A stretch of 64,000 nt of DNA, from NCBI GenBank assembly GCA_035527975.1, contig DATKZM010000008.1, positions 1 through 64,000 of the forward strand, in the 5' to 3' direction. This document shows, in pieces, positions 1-7,269 of the stretch. A program made the translations under genes and the position numbers. The number at the start of each line of letters is the position of its first letter. The stretch's first letter is position 1. Below the pieces are notes generated by a model, which was not told the DNA's origin, made no database searches, and saw nothing but the letters and a program-made list of their open reading frames with translations. Origin of the DNA: DATKZM01 sp035527975 (lineage in GTDB: Bacteria; Pseudomonadota; Alphaproteobacteria; JAPULJ01).

Positions 1-151
1 GGCCGGTTGCGCCGGCAAGGTCATCTTCGGATATCTCGGCAATCCGGGGATCGGGATCTCGCATGCCTTCAACCGCGCGGTCCGCGATAACGCCATCGCC
101 TATGAGGACTGGACCAACTTCGCCATGGTCCTCCGCCTGCACGCGGGCTGA
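1..151 (+). CDS. 3' end of an unidentified protein gene
   Basis: An open frame enters from the left edge and ends at TGA 149-151, giving the last 49 residues of a protein. Third codon positions are almost all G or C, as in the other genes here, which supports real coding. The visible end contains a glycine-rich stretch (GYLGNPGIGIS) and ends in FAMVLRLHAG. I do not recognise the family and the start lies outside the window. Confidence 0.5.
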   Translation, partial: AGCAGKVIFGYLGNPGIGISHAFNRAVRDNAIAYEDWTNFAMVLRLHAG

Positions 152-426
152 GAACGGCGGCGCAATAATCCCCCATTGAAGCGGCCGGAGGCGCAGCTGA
201 CTGGGCAAACTCAAGCCCGATGTGCTGCCCGTACTCCATGCATGCTCCGGCCAATCGGTTCTCTGATCCAATTCCTGTTCCAGGCCCGCAAAGCCGTCCA
301 GCGCAAGTGAACGCCGGATGAACGGCGGCTTCAGGTTCGGTTCAAACGCGGATCGCTAAAACACGCGTCATGACGGCCGGAGCAATGACGCACCGGCCAC
401 CAAAACTGGAAACAGGAGTAAGACAG
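152..426. other. intergenic region, no gene supported
   Basis: About 275 bases between the partial gene and the small exported protein. Only out-of-frame shadow ORFs are present. The segment just before 427 holds a clear Shine-Dalgarno (around 413-418), so the promoter of the next gene should lie here, but I cannot place it with confidence. Confidence 0.4.
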
Positions 427-723
427 ATGAAGGCCACCATTCTCAGCATCGCGGCAGCAGCCGCCATCACCCTGGGCTCCGCCGGTGCCTCGGTTGCGGC
501 CAGCCCCGCCTCGAACGCCGGGCTGTTCGAGGGCGGCGAGACGGCACAGACCCAGCAGATCCGCCACCGCGGCGGCTGGGGCGGGCATCACCGGCGCTTT
601 CGTCATCGCCGGATGTGCCGTCGCCTCTACTACAAGGGCTTCGTTCTGGGCAACCCGTTCGCCCGCCGCGCCTTTTACCGCCTGTGCCGGCATCGTCGTC
701 CGCACTACGGCTACGGCTACTAG
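427..723 (+). CDS. small basic exported protein (signal peptide, Arg/His/Tyr-rich)
   Basis: 98 residues. The N-terminus (MKATILSIAAAAAITLGSAG) is a typical Sec signal peptide ending near AxA around residue 25. The mature part is short and dense in Arg, His, Gly and Tyr (HHRRFRHRRMCRRLYYKGF) and ends in tyrosines. The ATG at 427 was chosen over an upstream in-frame ATG at 370 because it has an AGGAG about 10 bases before it and puts the signal peptide at the very start. A strong terminator follows at 752-781, so it is probably a single-gene unit. Small exported proteins of this look occur in alphaproteobacteria with no known role; the function is unknown. Confidence 0.7.
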   Translation: MKATILSIAAAAAITLGSAGASVAASPASNAGLFEGGETAQTQQIRHRGGWGGHHRRFRHRRMCRRLYYKGFVLGNPFARRAFYRLCRHRRPHYGYGY

Positions 724-751
724 AATAGCGCGACATGCCGAAGCTTCCATG

Positions 752-790
752 ACGGCGGTCGATCGGATGATCGGCCGCCGTTTCTTTTTG
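752..790 (+). terminator. Rho-independent terminator
   Basis: Arms 752-764 and 769-781 pair over 13 positions (one G-U) around the loop GGAT, and are followed by TTCTTTTTG. This is a textbook intrinsic terminator 28 bases after the stop of the small exported protein. Confidence 0.85.
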
Positions 791-873
791 CCGTCACTTG
801 TGATGCAACCTGATCAACACGGTCAACCAGTCAGCACACGGCAAAAATTCGCTCGCATCCGCCCACGCGCCGT

Positions 874-889
874 TGTGATCGTGATCACT
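874..889. promoter_or_regulatory. CRP/FNR-family-like site
   Basis: TGTGA-TCGTGA-TCACT matches the TGTGA-N6-TCACA consensus at 9 of 10 positions. It sits 74 bases before the start of the FHA gene, a usual distance for an activator site. Factor and function are inferred. Confidence 0.4.
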
Positions 890-962
890 GCCACCGCGAA
901 CAGCGCGTGCTACCCAATATCGTTGAAGGAGCTGGGAGCTCCAAAACACTGGGAAGGTCATC

Positions 963-1283
963 ATGGACAAATGGATTGTGGGACGTAGCGAAGGCTGCGA
1001 CGTCATTGTCAATTTCCCGACGGTGTCGCGTCAGCACGTCATCTTGCGAGAAGCCGGCGAGGATATCTCACTCTGCGATCTCAGTAGCACTGGTGGCACG
1101 CACGTCGTGCAAGACGGAACTTGGACCCCTGTCCAGCGTGCCAGGATCTCACCCGACGAACCGATCCGGCTCGGCGATTACAAGACCACCGCGCGCGCAC
1201 TACTCGGTGCGGCCGGCTTCGGCATGTTGGACAATGCCGGCAATGAGTTTGACACCAAATCGCCGCGCCACCGCTCCGATTAA
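963..1283 (+). CDS. stand-alone FHA-domain protein
   Basis: 106 residues, nearly all of it one forkhead-associated domain, which in known members binds phosphothreonine peptides. The diagnostic pattern is visible: VGRSEGCD (residues 6-13), VSRQHV (about 21-26) and LSSTGGT (about 41-47), where the usual NGT is GGT. There is no other domain, membrane segment or secretion signal. It probably reads Ser/Thr phosphorylation or acts in type VI-like or signalling complexes, but no kinase or phosphatase gene is in this window. Start ATG 963; a CRP-like site lies upstream. Confidence 0.8.
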   Translation: MDKWIVGRSEGCDVIVNFPTVSRQHVILREAGEDISLCDLSSTGGTHVVQDGTWTPVQRARISPDEPIRLGDYKTTARALLGAAGFGMLDNAGNEFDTKSPRHRSD

Positions 1284-1293
1284 TACCAAATCT

Positions 1294-1411
1294 CAGTGAT
1301 ATTGAGCCATTTGACCGCGTTACGCGGCTTGCCCGGTGCGCTGCATCGCGCCGCGCCGCGTGCCTAACCTGAGGGCCAATCCGCCGCCATCAAAATGGCT
1401 CAATATCACTG
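1294..1411. repeat. short inverted-repeat element (MITE- or REP-like)
   Basis: Perfect 19-bp inverted repeats at 1294-1312 and 1393-1411 bound a 118-bp unit with no ORF. The inside is very GC-rich and can fold again (CCGCG...CGCGG). This is the architecture of a non-autonomous miniature element or a large REP structure. It starts 10 bases after the FHA gene stop, so it may also act as that gene's terminator. No obvious target-site duplication was seen. Confidence 0.55.
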
Positions 1412-1601
1412 TATAAGGTTGGACGACGTCGAGATCACGTGATCGGCGCTACCATCGCCGACGCAGCCTGCGATGTCAGCTTCGGACTCAGGCTGTGTAA
1501 AAAGCCGGACATTCGCGCGTCCCTTCAGTGAGGGATCGTCAGACGAGACCAGCTCTGTCACGGTATCGGCTGGCACGCAGGGTCTCGGCCTTGTCTTCGG
1601 T
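1412..1601. other. intergenic region, no gene supported
   Basis: Contains a perfect palindrome GATCACGTGATC at 1433-1444 but no supported ORF. Together with the inverted-repeat element it separates the plus-strand FHA gene from the convergent minus-strand genes. Confidence 0.35.
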
Positions 1602-1976
1602 TCAGCGTCCCCCGCGATACTCTGGCCCTTGATAGCTTTCCAAGCCGACTATGCATATCTTGCCCGTCCGCCTCATATAGGCCTCGTAACCGCCAACATC
1701 GATGCAGCGCGGCTTCTTGTCGGTCTTTGGCGAGCTATCCTTCGTTCGCCCTCCTGCTTTCGGCACTTCCTTCCTTTTTTCAGCGGCGAGCCGCACCGTC
1801 GGCGCGGTCTTCGGCGTGGCATCTGATCCCGCCAAAGCAGCCGGCCCAGCCTGCGCACCGTTGGGGCCGAGGCAAAGGGCTAATGCTGTAGCGGGCCACA
1901 GCAATGCCCGCGTTGTCGCCGCAAAACGGATTTGGAGTGCGTCAATCCCAGCCCATCGACGCGGCGACTTTTTCAC
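1602..1976 (-). CDS. small exported protein with a Cys pair, function unknown
   Basis: 124 residues from a GTG start at 1976. A long N-terminal signal-peptide-like segment (charged start, hydrophobic TRALLWPATALALCLG, then AQA) is followed by an Ala/Lys/Pro-rich linker and a compact C-terminus with two cysteines (RCIDVGGYEAYMRRTGKICI) that could form a disulfide. It lies 9 bases downstream of the DM13 gene on the same strand, so the two may be co-transcribed. The weak ribosome site and lack of a recognised family keep confidence moderate. Confidence 0.5.
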   Translation of the reverse strand: MKKSPRRWAGIDALQIRFAATTRALLWPATALALCLGPNGAQAGPAALAGSDATPKTAPTVRLAAEKRKEVPKAGGRTKDSSPKTDKKPRCIDVGGYEAYMRRTGKICIVGLESYQGPEYRGGR

Positions 1977-1985
1977 TAAGGCACC

Positions 1986-2468
1986 CTACGATCCGGAGCC
2001 AAGCGGGGCGCCCGCGAACAAAACGCCGAACGCTTCGCACCAGATCACCACCGATGTGTATTTTGCGAGATCGGTGCCCTTGGGGATCAAATAGCTCTGG
2101 CCACCGCTGGAGCGCTTGAGCCCGCCGAGCGAGATGTGGCGTGAGCCGGTGACGTCAGCGCCGCGCCGCGGGCCGGCATGGGCGACCAGCCAGACCTTGA
2201 GGTCCGGCCCGCGCGTCACCCGGAAATCGCGTAGATCGAGGAACAGCTTGCCGTCGACGGTGCGGCGAATGACGGCCCGCCCGCTGCCCTGATAGCGGCC
2301 GCCTGCGCCGGAGATGTCACCCGACGCGACGACGGTGCCGGCTTCAGCGGCCACGGCCGCGCGCGGGCCGGGCACGAATGTGGTCCCGTTGTGAGTTGAT
2401 ATTGGCGAGATGCCGCCGATGAAGGCGAAGAGGCTGGCGGGGATGGCCAAAATGGCCGTCTTGAGCAT
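1986..2468 (-). CDS. exported DM13-domain protein
   Basis: 160 residues. N-terminal signal peptide (MLKTAILAIPASLFAFIGG) followed by a DM13 domain from about residue 60: SGDISGAGGRYQGSG, then a beta-rich core with RVTRGPDLKVWL and TDLAKYTSVVIWCEAFGVLF. DM13 domains are thought to bind redox cofactors or act in electron transfer, with the conserved Cys of the WCEAF segment near the end. The start at 2468 is set by a perfect AAGGAG about 6 bases upstream; longer in-frame starts would bury the signal peptide. Cell location is probably periplasm or membrane surface. Confidence 0.8.
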   Translation of the reverse strand: MLKTAILAIPASLFAFIGGISPISTHNGTTFVPGPRAAVAAEAGTVVASGDISGAGGRYQGSGRAVIRRTVDGKLFLDLRDFRVTRGPDLKVWLVAHAGPRRGADVTGSRHISLGGLKRSSGGQSYLIPKGTDLAKYTSVVIWCEAFGVLFAGAPLGSGS

Positions 2469-2948
2469 GGCAATCTCCTTACAATCGCATGCGCGGAACA
2501 TTCGGCTGTGCTTTGACACGTTAACGGCTGGCCAGAGCATTTTCCACTTGCATGGAACCGGCTCCAGCCCTCATGAGCTTGTCGAAAGGCCCGCGCCAGT
2601 CGATCCGCGTTGCGGGATCGACCCCCAGGGATACTGCCCTTGATTGAGCGTTGGGGGTGGCCGGGCGGGGGATCGAAGTTTCCAATGAGACGATCCGGCG
2701 GGGCGCGCTGAAGTTCGGAAACCACAGGCTCGCTATCTTCGATGCGTCAGACCGAAACCCGATGACCGGTGGCATCTGGGTGAAATGTTCGTATCGATCC
2801 ACCGCAAGCGGATGTGTCTGTGGCGCGCAGTGCGCAGCAAAGGGGAAGTCCGGGACATCCCAATCCAGGTAACGTGTCAGCGCCCTTCGGAGCGCTTGCA
2901 CGGGCGTTCATAGATGATAGTGGCCCGGTTGGAGATGCACGCCGCCCG
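2469..2948. other. 480-base gap, no confident gene
   Basis: A 126-codon minus-strand frame (2521-2901) exists but shows no recognisable family, no ribosome site and only chance-like composition. A small hairpin TTCCA/TGGAA lies at 2542-2557 inside a sequence that resembles degenerate REP-type repeats. I see nothing firm here. Confidence 0.4.
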
Positions 2949-3749
2949 TTATCTTCCCTTGTACTTGGGCGGACGTTTTTCCTTGAACGCGTTGCCACCT
3001 TCCTTGATGTCCTCGGTGGCGTACACTTGGTTGTAAAGCTCGCGGTCGAGCGAAAGCGCCCCGGGCAGCCCCATCTCGCGGCCGAGCGTGGTGCCCATCT
3101 TCATCGCGGCGATCGACTTGACCGGCCCCTCGGCGATGCGCCGGGCAAGTTCGCTGACGTGGGCGAGCAGTTCCTCCTGGCCCACGACCTCGTCGATGAT
3201 GCCGAGTTCGTGCGCCTGATCGACCGTCCAGGTCTCGCCACTCATGCCCAGCCTGAGCGCTTTGGCGAAGCCCACCAGCCGGCCCAGAAGCTGTAGGCCG
3301 CCGCCGCCGGGGAAGCCGCCGAGATTGACCTCCGGCAGGCCGAGCGCCCATGAGCCCTGGCCCGCAATGCGGATGTCGCAGGCGAGCGCGAGCTCCATGC
3401 CGCCGCCCAGGCAATTGCCGTTGATCGCGGCGATGAACACTTTGGGCGTGGTGCGCGCCCGCATGATGATCATTTCATGGAACAGATACTGCACGTAGTT
3501 CATGCGATTAGCGTCGGCATCGAGCTCGGAGAGGTCGAGCCCGGCGGACAAAAAGCGCGGCACCGCGCTGGTTATCACCGCGACCTTCACCGCGGGGTCT
3601 ACCCGAACCGCGAGGATCGCCTGGCTGATATCTTCAAGCGTATTCATGTCGAGCGCGTTGGCCGGCGGGCGATCGAGTTCGATAAAGGCGACACCATCGG
3701 TCTCGGTTACGCGCAGGGATGAAGTCTCGAGTGTGGCTATGGACAGCAT
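2949..3749 (-). CDS. enoyl-CoA hydratase/isomerase family protein
   Basis: 266 residues, the usual length for the crotonase fold. The oxyanion-hole segment AAINGNCLGGGMELALACD (about residues 100-118) and the LPEVNLGGFPGGGG segment with the catalytic-type Glu are both present, so it is likely an active hydratase or a related crotonase (isomerase, hydrolase). AGGAG lies 9 bases before the ATG. It is the last gene of the minus-strand set with the Paa-like oxygenase, 90 bases after the SDR, and probably acts on a CoA thioester made by the ligase at 7270-8883. Confidence 0.9.
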   Translation of the reverse strand: MLSIATLETSSLRVTETDGVAFIELDRPPANALDMNTLEDISQAILAVRVDPAVKVAVITSAVPRFLSAGLDLSELDADANRMNYVQYLFHEMIIMRARTTPKVFIAAINGNCLGGGMELALACDIRIAGQGSWALGLPEVNLGGFPGGGGLQLLGRLVGFAKALRLGMSGETWTVDQAHELGIIDEVVGQEELLAHVSELARRIAEGPVKSIAAMKMGTTLGREMGLPGALSLDRELYNQVYATEDIKEGGNAFKEKRPPKYKGR

Positions 3750-3839
3750 GACGCGCTCCTGGGGCTTTTAGCGGGGGCCAATCGACGGGCTTAAGGGATC
3801 CGGTGCAGTCAATATCGAAATCGCGTTGGGCAGCATGGC

Positions 3840-4589
3840 TCAGACGCTCAAGCCACCGCCGACGCTGAGGGTCTGGCCGGTGATGTAGGCGGCCTCGTCC
3901 GAGGCGAGGAAGGCCACCGCCGCCGCGATCTCTTCGGGCTCACCGGGCCGCCCGGCGGGGACGTCGCGCAGTACCTCGGCAGCCCAGGCGGGCTCGGCCT
4001 CCATGCGGTTCTTGACCGGCGGCGTCGCGGTTAGCCCGGGTGAGACGCAGTTGACGGTGACGCGGTGAGCGGCGAGCTCCTTGGCCAGCACCTTGGACAA
4101 GCCAATGACGCCGCCTTTGCCGGCGGCGTAGATCGAATGGCCCCACAACCCGGTCAACGCCGCGTCGGAGGCGATGTTGACGACCCGCCCGAAGCCCTGC
4201 TTGACCATGTGGGGCAGGGCGGCGCGGCAACAGTGGATGGTGGCGTGCAGGTTGAGGGCGAGCTCGTCCAGCCAATCGTCCTCCTTGTCGAGGAAGGCCT
4301 CGACGCGTGGTCCGCCGACGTTGTTGACCAGGATGTGGAGGGCGCCAAACGCCTCCAGGGCCCGCTCGACGACGAGTATCGCGCCTTGCTTTTGGGTCGG
4401 GTCGGCCTCGACCGCGATCGCCCGCGCGCCCTCGCCCTTGAGCGCCTCGGCCACGCGCTCGGCGCGATAGCCGCGATTGTCGACGACGCAGACCTGGGCG
4501 CCCTCACGCGCCAGCCGCTCGGCCACGGCGAGCCCGATGCCGCGCCCGGCGCCGGTGACGATGGCCGCCCGCTCGGCAAATTTGTTCAT
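3840..4589 (-). CDS. short-chain dehydrogenase/reductase
   Basis: 249 residues with the full classical SDR signature: VTGAGRGIG for NAD(P) binding (about residues 10-18), LVNNVGG, and the catalytic Ser 13 residues before the YAAGK Tyr/Lys pair. It ends in TGQTLSVGGGLSV, typical of FabG-like enzymes. The start at 4589 overlaps the PaaC-like stop by ATGA, showing translational coupling. A longer in-frame reading upstream only duplicates the PaaC-like gene in another frame and was rejected. It probably oxidises the hydroxyacyl or dihydrodiol-type product of the oxygenase. Confidence 0.92.
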   Translation of the reverse strand: MNKFAERAAIVTGAGRGIGLAVAERLAREGAQVCVVDNRGYRAERVAEALKGEGARAIAVEADPTQKQGAILVVERALEAFGALHILVNNVGGPRVEAFLDKEDDWLDELALNLHATIHCCRAALPHMVKQGFGRVVNIASDAALTGLWGHSIYAAGKGGVIGLSKVLAKELAAHRVTVNCVSPGLTATPPVKNRMEAEPAWAAEVLRDVPAGRPGEPEEIAAAVAFLASDEAAYITGQTLSVGGGLSV

Positions 4590-5293
4590 TGCGCGCCCGC
4601 GGCGTCCGGCGCCGGCCAGGTGAGCTTCATGTCTTCGAGCAAAGGGCCGAGGCGGCTCGCATAGCGCGCCATTGGCACCGTATCCGGCACGACGCCCTCG
4701 CGGCGCAGCGGCGCCAGGTCGCCGATCGCCTCGAACCAATGGCGCACGCGGGGAAGCAATGCTTTGCATGCCTCGCGCAACGCCGCCGGCACCTGACCCT
4801 CGCGCGCCATCAGGTCGGCTGCCGCGCCGTGGGCAAAGATCCAGTGCTTTGCCTCCTCTTCACACATCTTGCCGATGGGGTTGCGCAGCGGCGCAAAGCT
4901 CGACGCAGCCAACGCCTCCAGCATGACGGTAACGGCGCCGTCCCACAGGCACATGAGCGCCACCATATCCGGCCAGGATTGGGTATGCGGCTCGAAGAGC
5001 AGGGCCGCCGGATGGGCCAGCGGGTCACCAAGTCCGACCCGCTCGGCGCGCCCGCGCTCCGCGGCAGACCGCGAGCTGCCATTGGCGAACCCGTGCACGT
5101 GCAGCGCCGTCAGTACCTGGGCGTGGCCGAGTTCATCCTGGGCCTGTGCCGCCAGCGCGATACCGGTCTCCAGCGACGGCGCGCGCACCGACCAGGCGAC
5201 GGCCTCGCGGGCCAGGACCTGTTTGCTATCGCGCAGCCCCAGGATCAGGTCTCCCAGGGCCTGGGGCGGCGCGGCCACGTCGACGGTCGGCAT
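4586..5293 (-). CDS. PaaC-like subunit of a phenylacetyl-CoA epoxidase-type oxygenase
   Basis: 235 residues of the ferritin-like four-helix fold typical of PaaC, the structural partner of the di-iron subunit PaaA. Visible marks are QAQDELGHAQVLTALHVHG (about residues 50-68) and EEEAKHWIFAHGAAADL. One iron-type motif (ExxH in DELGHAQ) is retained, but in known complexes the C subunit is not the catalytic one. Start at ATG 5293; the longer frame to 5431 runs through the PaaB gene. It lies 4 bases after the PaaB-like stop and overlaps the SDR start, so it is in the middle of a tight operon. Confidence 0.85.
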   Translation of the reverse strand: MPTVDVAAPPQALGDLILGLRDSKQVLAREAVAWSVRAPSLETGIALAAQAQDELGHAQVLTALHVHGFANGSSRSAAERGRAERVGLGDPLAHPAALLFEPHTQSWPDMVALMCLWDGAVTVMLEALAASSFAPLRNPIGKMCEEEAKHWIFAHGAAADLMAREGQVPAALREACKALLPRVRHWFEAIGDLAPLRREGVVPDTVPMARYASRLGPLLEDMKLTWPAPDAAGAQ

Positions 5294-5297
5294 GGCG

Positions 5298-5498
5298 CTA
5301 GCCCGCGATCGGTGTTTGCGAATAGATGTGGCGGCGCGAGACCACCGCCACGTCGCGCCACTTCTCCTCGTTGAAGGTGGTAAGCGCGTAGGCATATGCG
5401 AGTTCGACGTTGGTCGCCGTGACGCCGCCAAGATGCTGCAGCGGATCCAGCGGCTGGCGCCTGGCGAAGACCTCGTAGCGTTCGGGCGTGACCGTCAT
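5298..5498 (-). CDS. short PaaB-like subunit
   Basis: 66 residues with the PaaB core: YEVFARR near the start, LQHLGGVTATNVELAYAYAL, then WRDVAVVSRRHI. Classical PaaB is about 95 residues, so this one lacks the C-terminal third. The ATG at 5498 has a GGAGAAGG before it. Its position between PaaA- and PaaC-like genes fits the usual A-B-C order. In the known epoxidase PaaB bridges dimers of the AC heterodimer; the same role is inferred. Confidence 0.8.
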   Translation of the reverse strand: MTVTPERYEVFARRQPLDPLQHLGGVTATNVELAYAYALTTFNEEKWRDVAVVSRRHIYSQTPIAG

Positions 5499-5511
5499 CG
5501 GCCTTCTCCCC

Positions 5512-6441
5512 TCACGCATCCTCTAGCCGGCGCAGCGCGCGGCGGCCCTCACGCAGCAAGGCCAGGTTTTCGCGTGCCTTGGGGCCGCGCAAGCGCCAGC
5601 GCTCGAACACCGCGGCCCACTCGATAGGCCGGTCGAAGTCCCATTTCTTGGTCTCCGGCTCGAAATGGCATGGGAACGGGAAATCCACCACCCATTCTTC
5701 CTTGTCCTTGTCGTAATGGGCCGGCGCTTCGAGGCCAAGGCTCTCGAGCAGCGGCATGGTGTAGTCCATCCATTGCTGGCGCATCGCGTCGTTGCCGTGG
5801 CCCTTGAGGCGGTAGACGGTCTGGATGAAATGCCCCTTGTGGGTGTCGGCCGGCCCGAACCATTCGATGTACAGCGGAAACTGCCAGTCGAGCGCCTTCT
5901 GGACGGCCCGCTTGCCCTTTACCGTCTTGACCGCGTCCTCAAGCACCGCCTTGCCGAAACGGACGTGGAAGTTTTCCTCGACCAGAACCTTGGCCAGGGC
6001 GCGGCGCCACGGCGCATAGCTCGAATAGTCAATGATGTCGCTGACCAGAACGGCGCCGGCATATTCGGCCATCCCCTCGACCAACGCTGCCTCCTCCCAG
6101 TTCTCGATCGGCATATCGAACATGTAGGGGTAGCGGAACTCGGAGATGTCGCGTTCGTAGATCAACTTGTCGTGGGAAATTCCCAGATCCTCCACCACAC
6201 GGTAGTCGATTTGGGCGTGGCCCAACTCGTCCTGAAGGATGGCCAGGAGCTGGCGCTGGAAGCGGGGCGGTATATCGGTGTCCAGATAGGAGAACAGGAA
6301 TGGAGCCGACATGAACTCGGTATCGCCGGCGATCACCACCATGCGCCGAAGCTCGGCAAGATAGCTCGGCGTCATCTCCGCGACGCTCTCGATCAGCCCG
6401 CCCTTGGCGACCCGCTCCCTGAGCTCGGTCTCGCTTACCAT
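5512..6441 (-). CDS. PaaA-like catalytic di-iron oxygenase subunit
   Basis: 309 residues, the same length as PaaA of the ring-1,2-phenylacetyl-CoA epoxidase. Likely iron ligands fall where expected for the family: E42, E72 with H75 (QDELGHAQ), E122/E126 and E156 with H159 (EENFH). So the subunit should be catalytically competent, activating O2 on a CoA-bound substrate. The substrate is unknown; no PaaE-type reductase is in the window. The ATG at 6441 has GGAGG 7 bases upstream. It heads the A-B-C-SDR-hydratase run and follows a TetR gene by 41 bases. Confidence 0.88.
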   Translation of the reverse strand: MVSETELRERVAKGGLIESVAEMTPSYLAELRRMVVIAGDTEFMSAPFLFSYLDTDIPPRFQRQLLAILQDELGHAQIDYRVVEDLGISHDKLIYERDISEFRYPYMFDMPIENWEEAALVEGMAEYAGAVLVSDIIDYSSYAPWRRALAKVLVEENFHVRFGKAVLEDAVKTVKGKRAVQKALDWQFPLYIEWFGPADTHKGHFIQTVYRLKGHGNDAMRQQWMDYTMPLLESLGLEAPAHYDKDKEEWVVDFPFPCHFEPETKKWDFDRPIEWAAVFERWRLRGPKARENLALLREGRRALRRLEDA

Positions 6442-6482
6442 GTCGTCTCCTCCTTCATGCCGGACGCGCCGGCGGCATTCGG

Positions 6483-7130
6483 TTACGATCCCACTTCGAT
6501 CAGGTCGCGCTCTTTATTTCCGGCACGCTTGAACGCCGCCAGCATGGCCGCGATGGCGCGCCACTGGACGGCAATGTAGCCCTCGATGTCCATGGATGGA
6601 TGAAAGGCCCAGCGCTTGATGGCCCACATTTCGCCCAGGACCGTCACGTCCCAGGCCAAGGTGGCCGCGTCGCCGGCCGCATAGCCCTGATCTTCCAATA
6701 GGCGCAGAAACACCTGCACGATGCCGCGCTCGCTGTCCAACAACGTCTGCCACAACTCCCGCGGCAACCCGTCGAAGCAGCGGTAGAAAAGGCGATAGTA
6801 CTCGCTGTAGCGGTCGACCAGGTGGACGTAGTGACTGAACGCCAAACGCACCGTGTTATCGCCCGCGGAGGCCTGATCGATGGCCGCGCGTAGCGATCGG
6901 GCGATGTTTTCGTTGGCGTCCTGCGCCATGGTCGCGAACAGGCTGCCCTTTGACGGGAAATAGCGGTAGAGCGAGCCGGCATCGAGGTCGAGCGCGCGCG
7001 CCAACTCGCGCATGGTGGTCGACTGGAAGCCCTTCTCCAGAAACAGCCGGCTGGCTTCGGCGACGATCTCTTCGCGTCGCTTCGCCGCGCCGCCCGGTTT
7101 GTCCGCGCTCGCCGATCCCTGAACAGCCAT
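6483..7130 (-). CDS. TetR-family regulator of the Paa-like cluster
   Basis: 215 residues. The N-terminal helix-turn-helix is clear (EIVAEASRLFLEKGFQSTTM, then RALDLDAGSLYRYFPSK), followed by a helical ligand domain with YSEYYRLFYRCF. Start taken at ATG 7130; a TTG at 7154 is possible but less likely. It lies inside the minus-strand run between ligase and PaaA-like genes and has its own promoter overlapped by palindromes (7166-7208), so it probably represses itself and the oxygenase genes, with an acyl-CoA as likely inducer. Confidence 0.88.
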   Translation of the reverse strand: MAVQGSASADKPGGAAKRREEIVAEASRLFLEKGFQSTTMRELARALDLDAGSLYRYFPSKGSLFATMAQDANENIARSLRAAIDQASAGDNTVRLAFSHYVHLVDRYSEYYRLFYRCFDGLPRELWQTLLDSERGIVQVFLRLLEDQGYAAGDAATLAWDVTVLGEMWAIKRWAFHPSMDIEGYIAVQWRAIAAMLAAFKRAGNKERDLIEVGS

Positions 7131-7165
7131 TTCTTGGGCCCGCCGTGTCGACAATCAAAGCTGCC

Positions 7166-7208
7166 AACAACGTTGTTCTCGTATATTGGCGAAGCTATAC
7201 GCGTGCAA
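7166..7208 (-). promoter_or_regulatory. promoter with overlapping TetR-type operators
   Basis: On the minus strand TTGCAC (7208-7203) and TATACG (7185-7180) are spaced by exactly 17 bases, a good sigma70-type promoter pointing at the tetR gene. Two palindromes overlap or abut it: CGTATA-N10-TATACG (7180-7201) and the perfect 12-mer AACAACGTTGTT (7166-7177). A repressor bound there would block the promoter, so autoregulation is likely. Confidence 0.6.
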
Positions 7209-7269
7209 GCCCGGAGTCAAGATTGGCCCGTAAAACCTGGTTTCCCGGCCACGGATTGGACGCCGTTCC

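Noticed and set aside
2535..2570. REP-like palindrome TTCCA/TGGAA
   Set aside because: Only 5-bp arms; too weak to call without other copies.
2521..2901. 126-codon minus-strand ORF between the DM13 gene and the enoyl-CoA hydratase
   Set aside because: No recognisable domain and no Shine-Dalgarno; GC-rich DNA makes such ORFs common.
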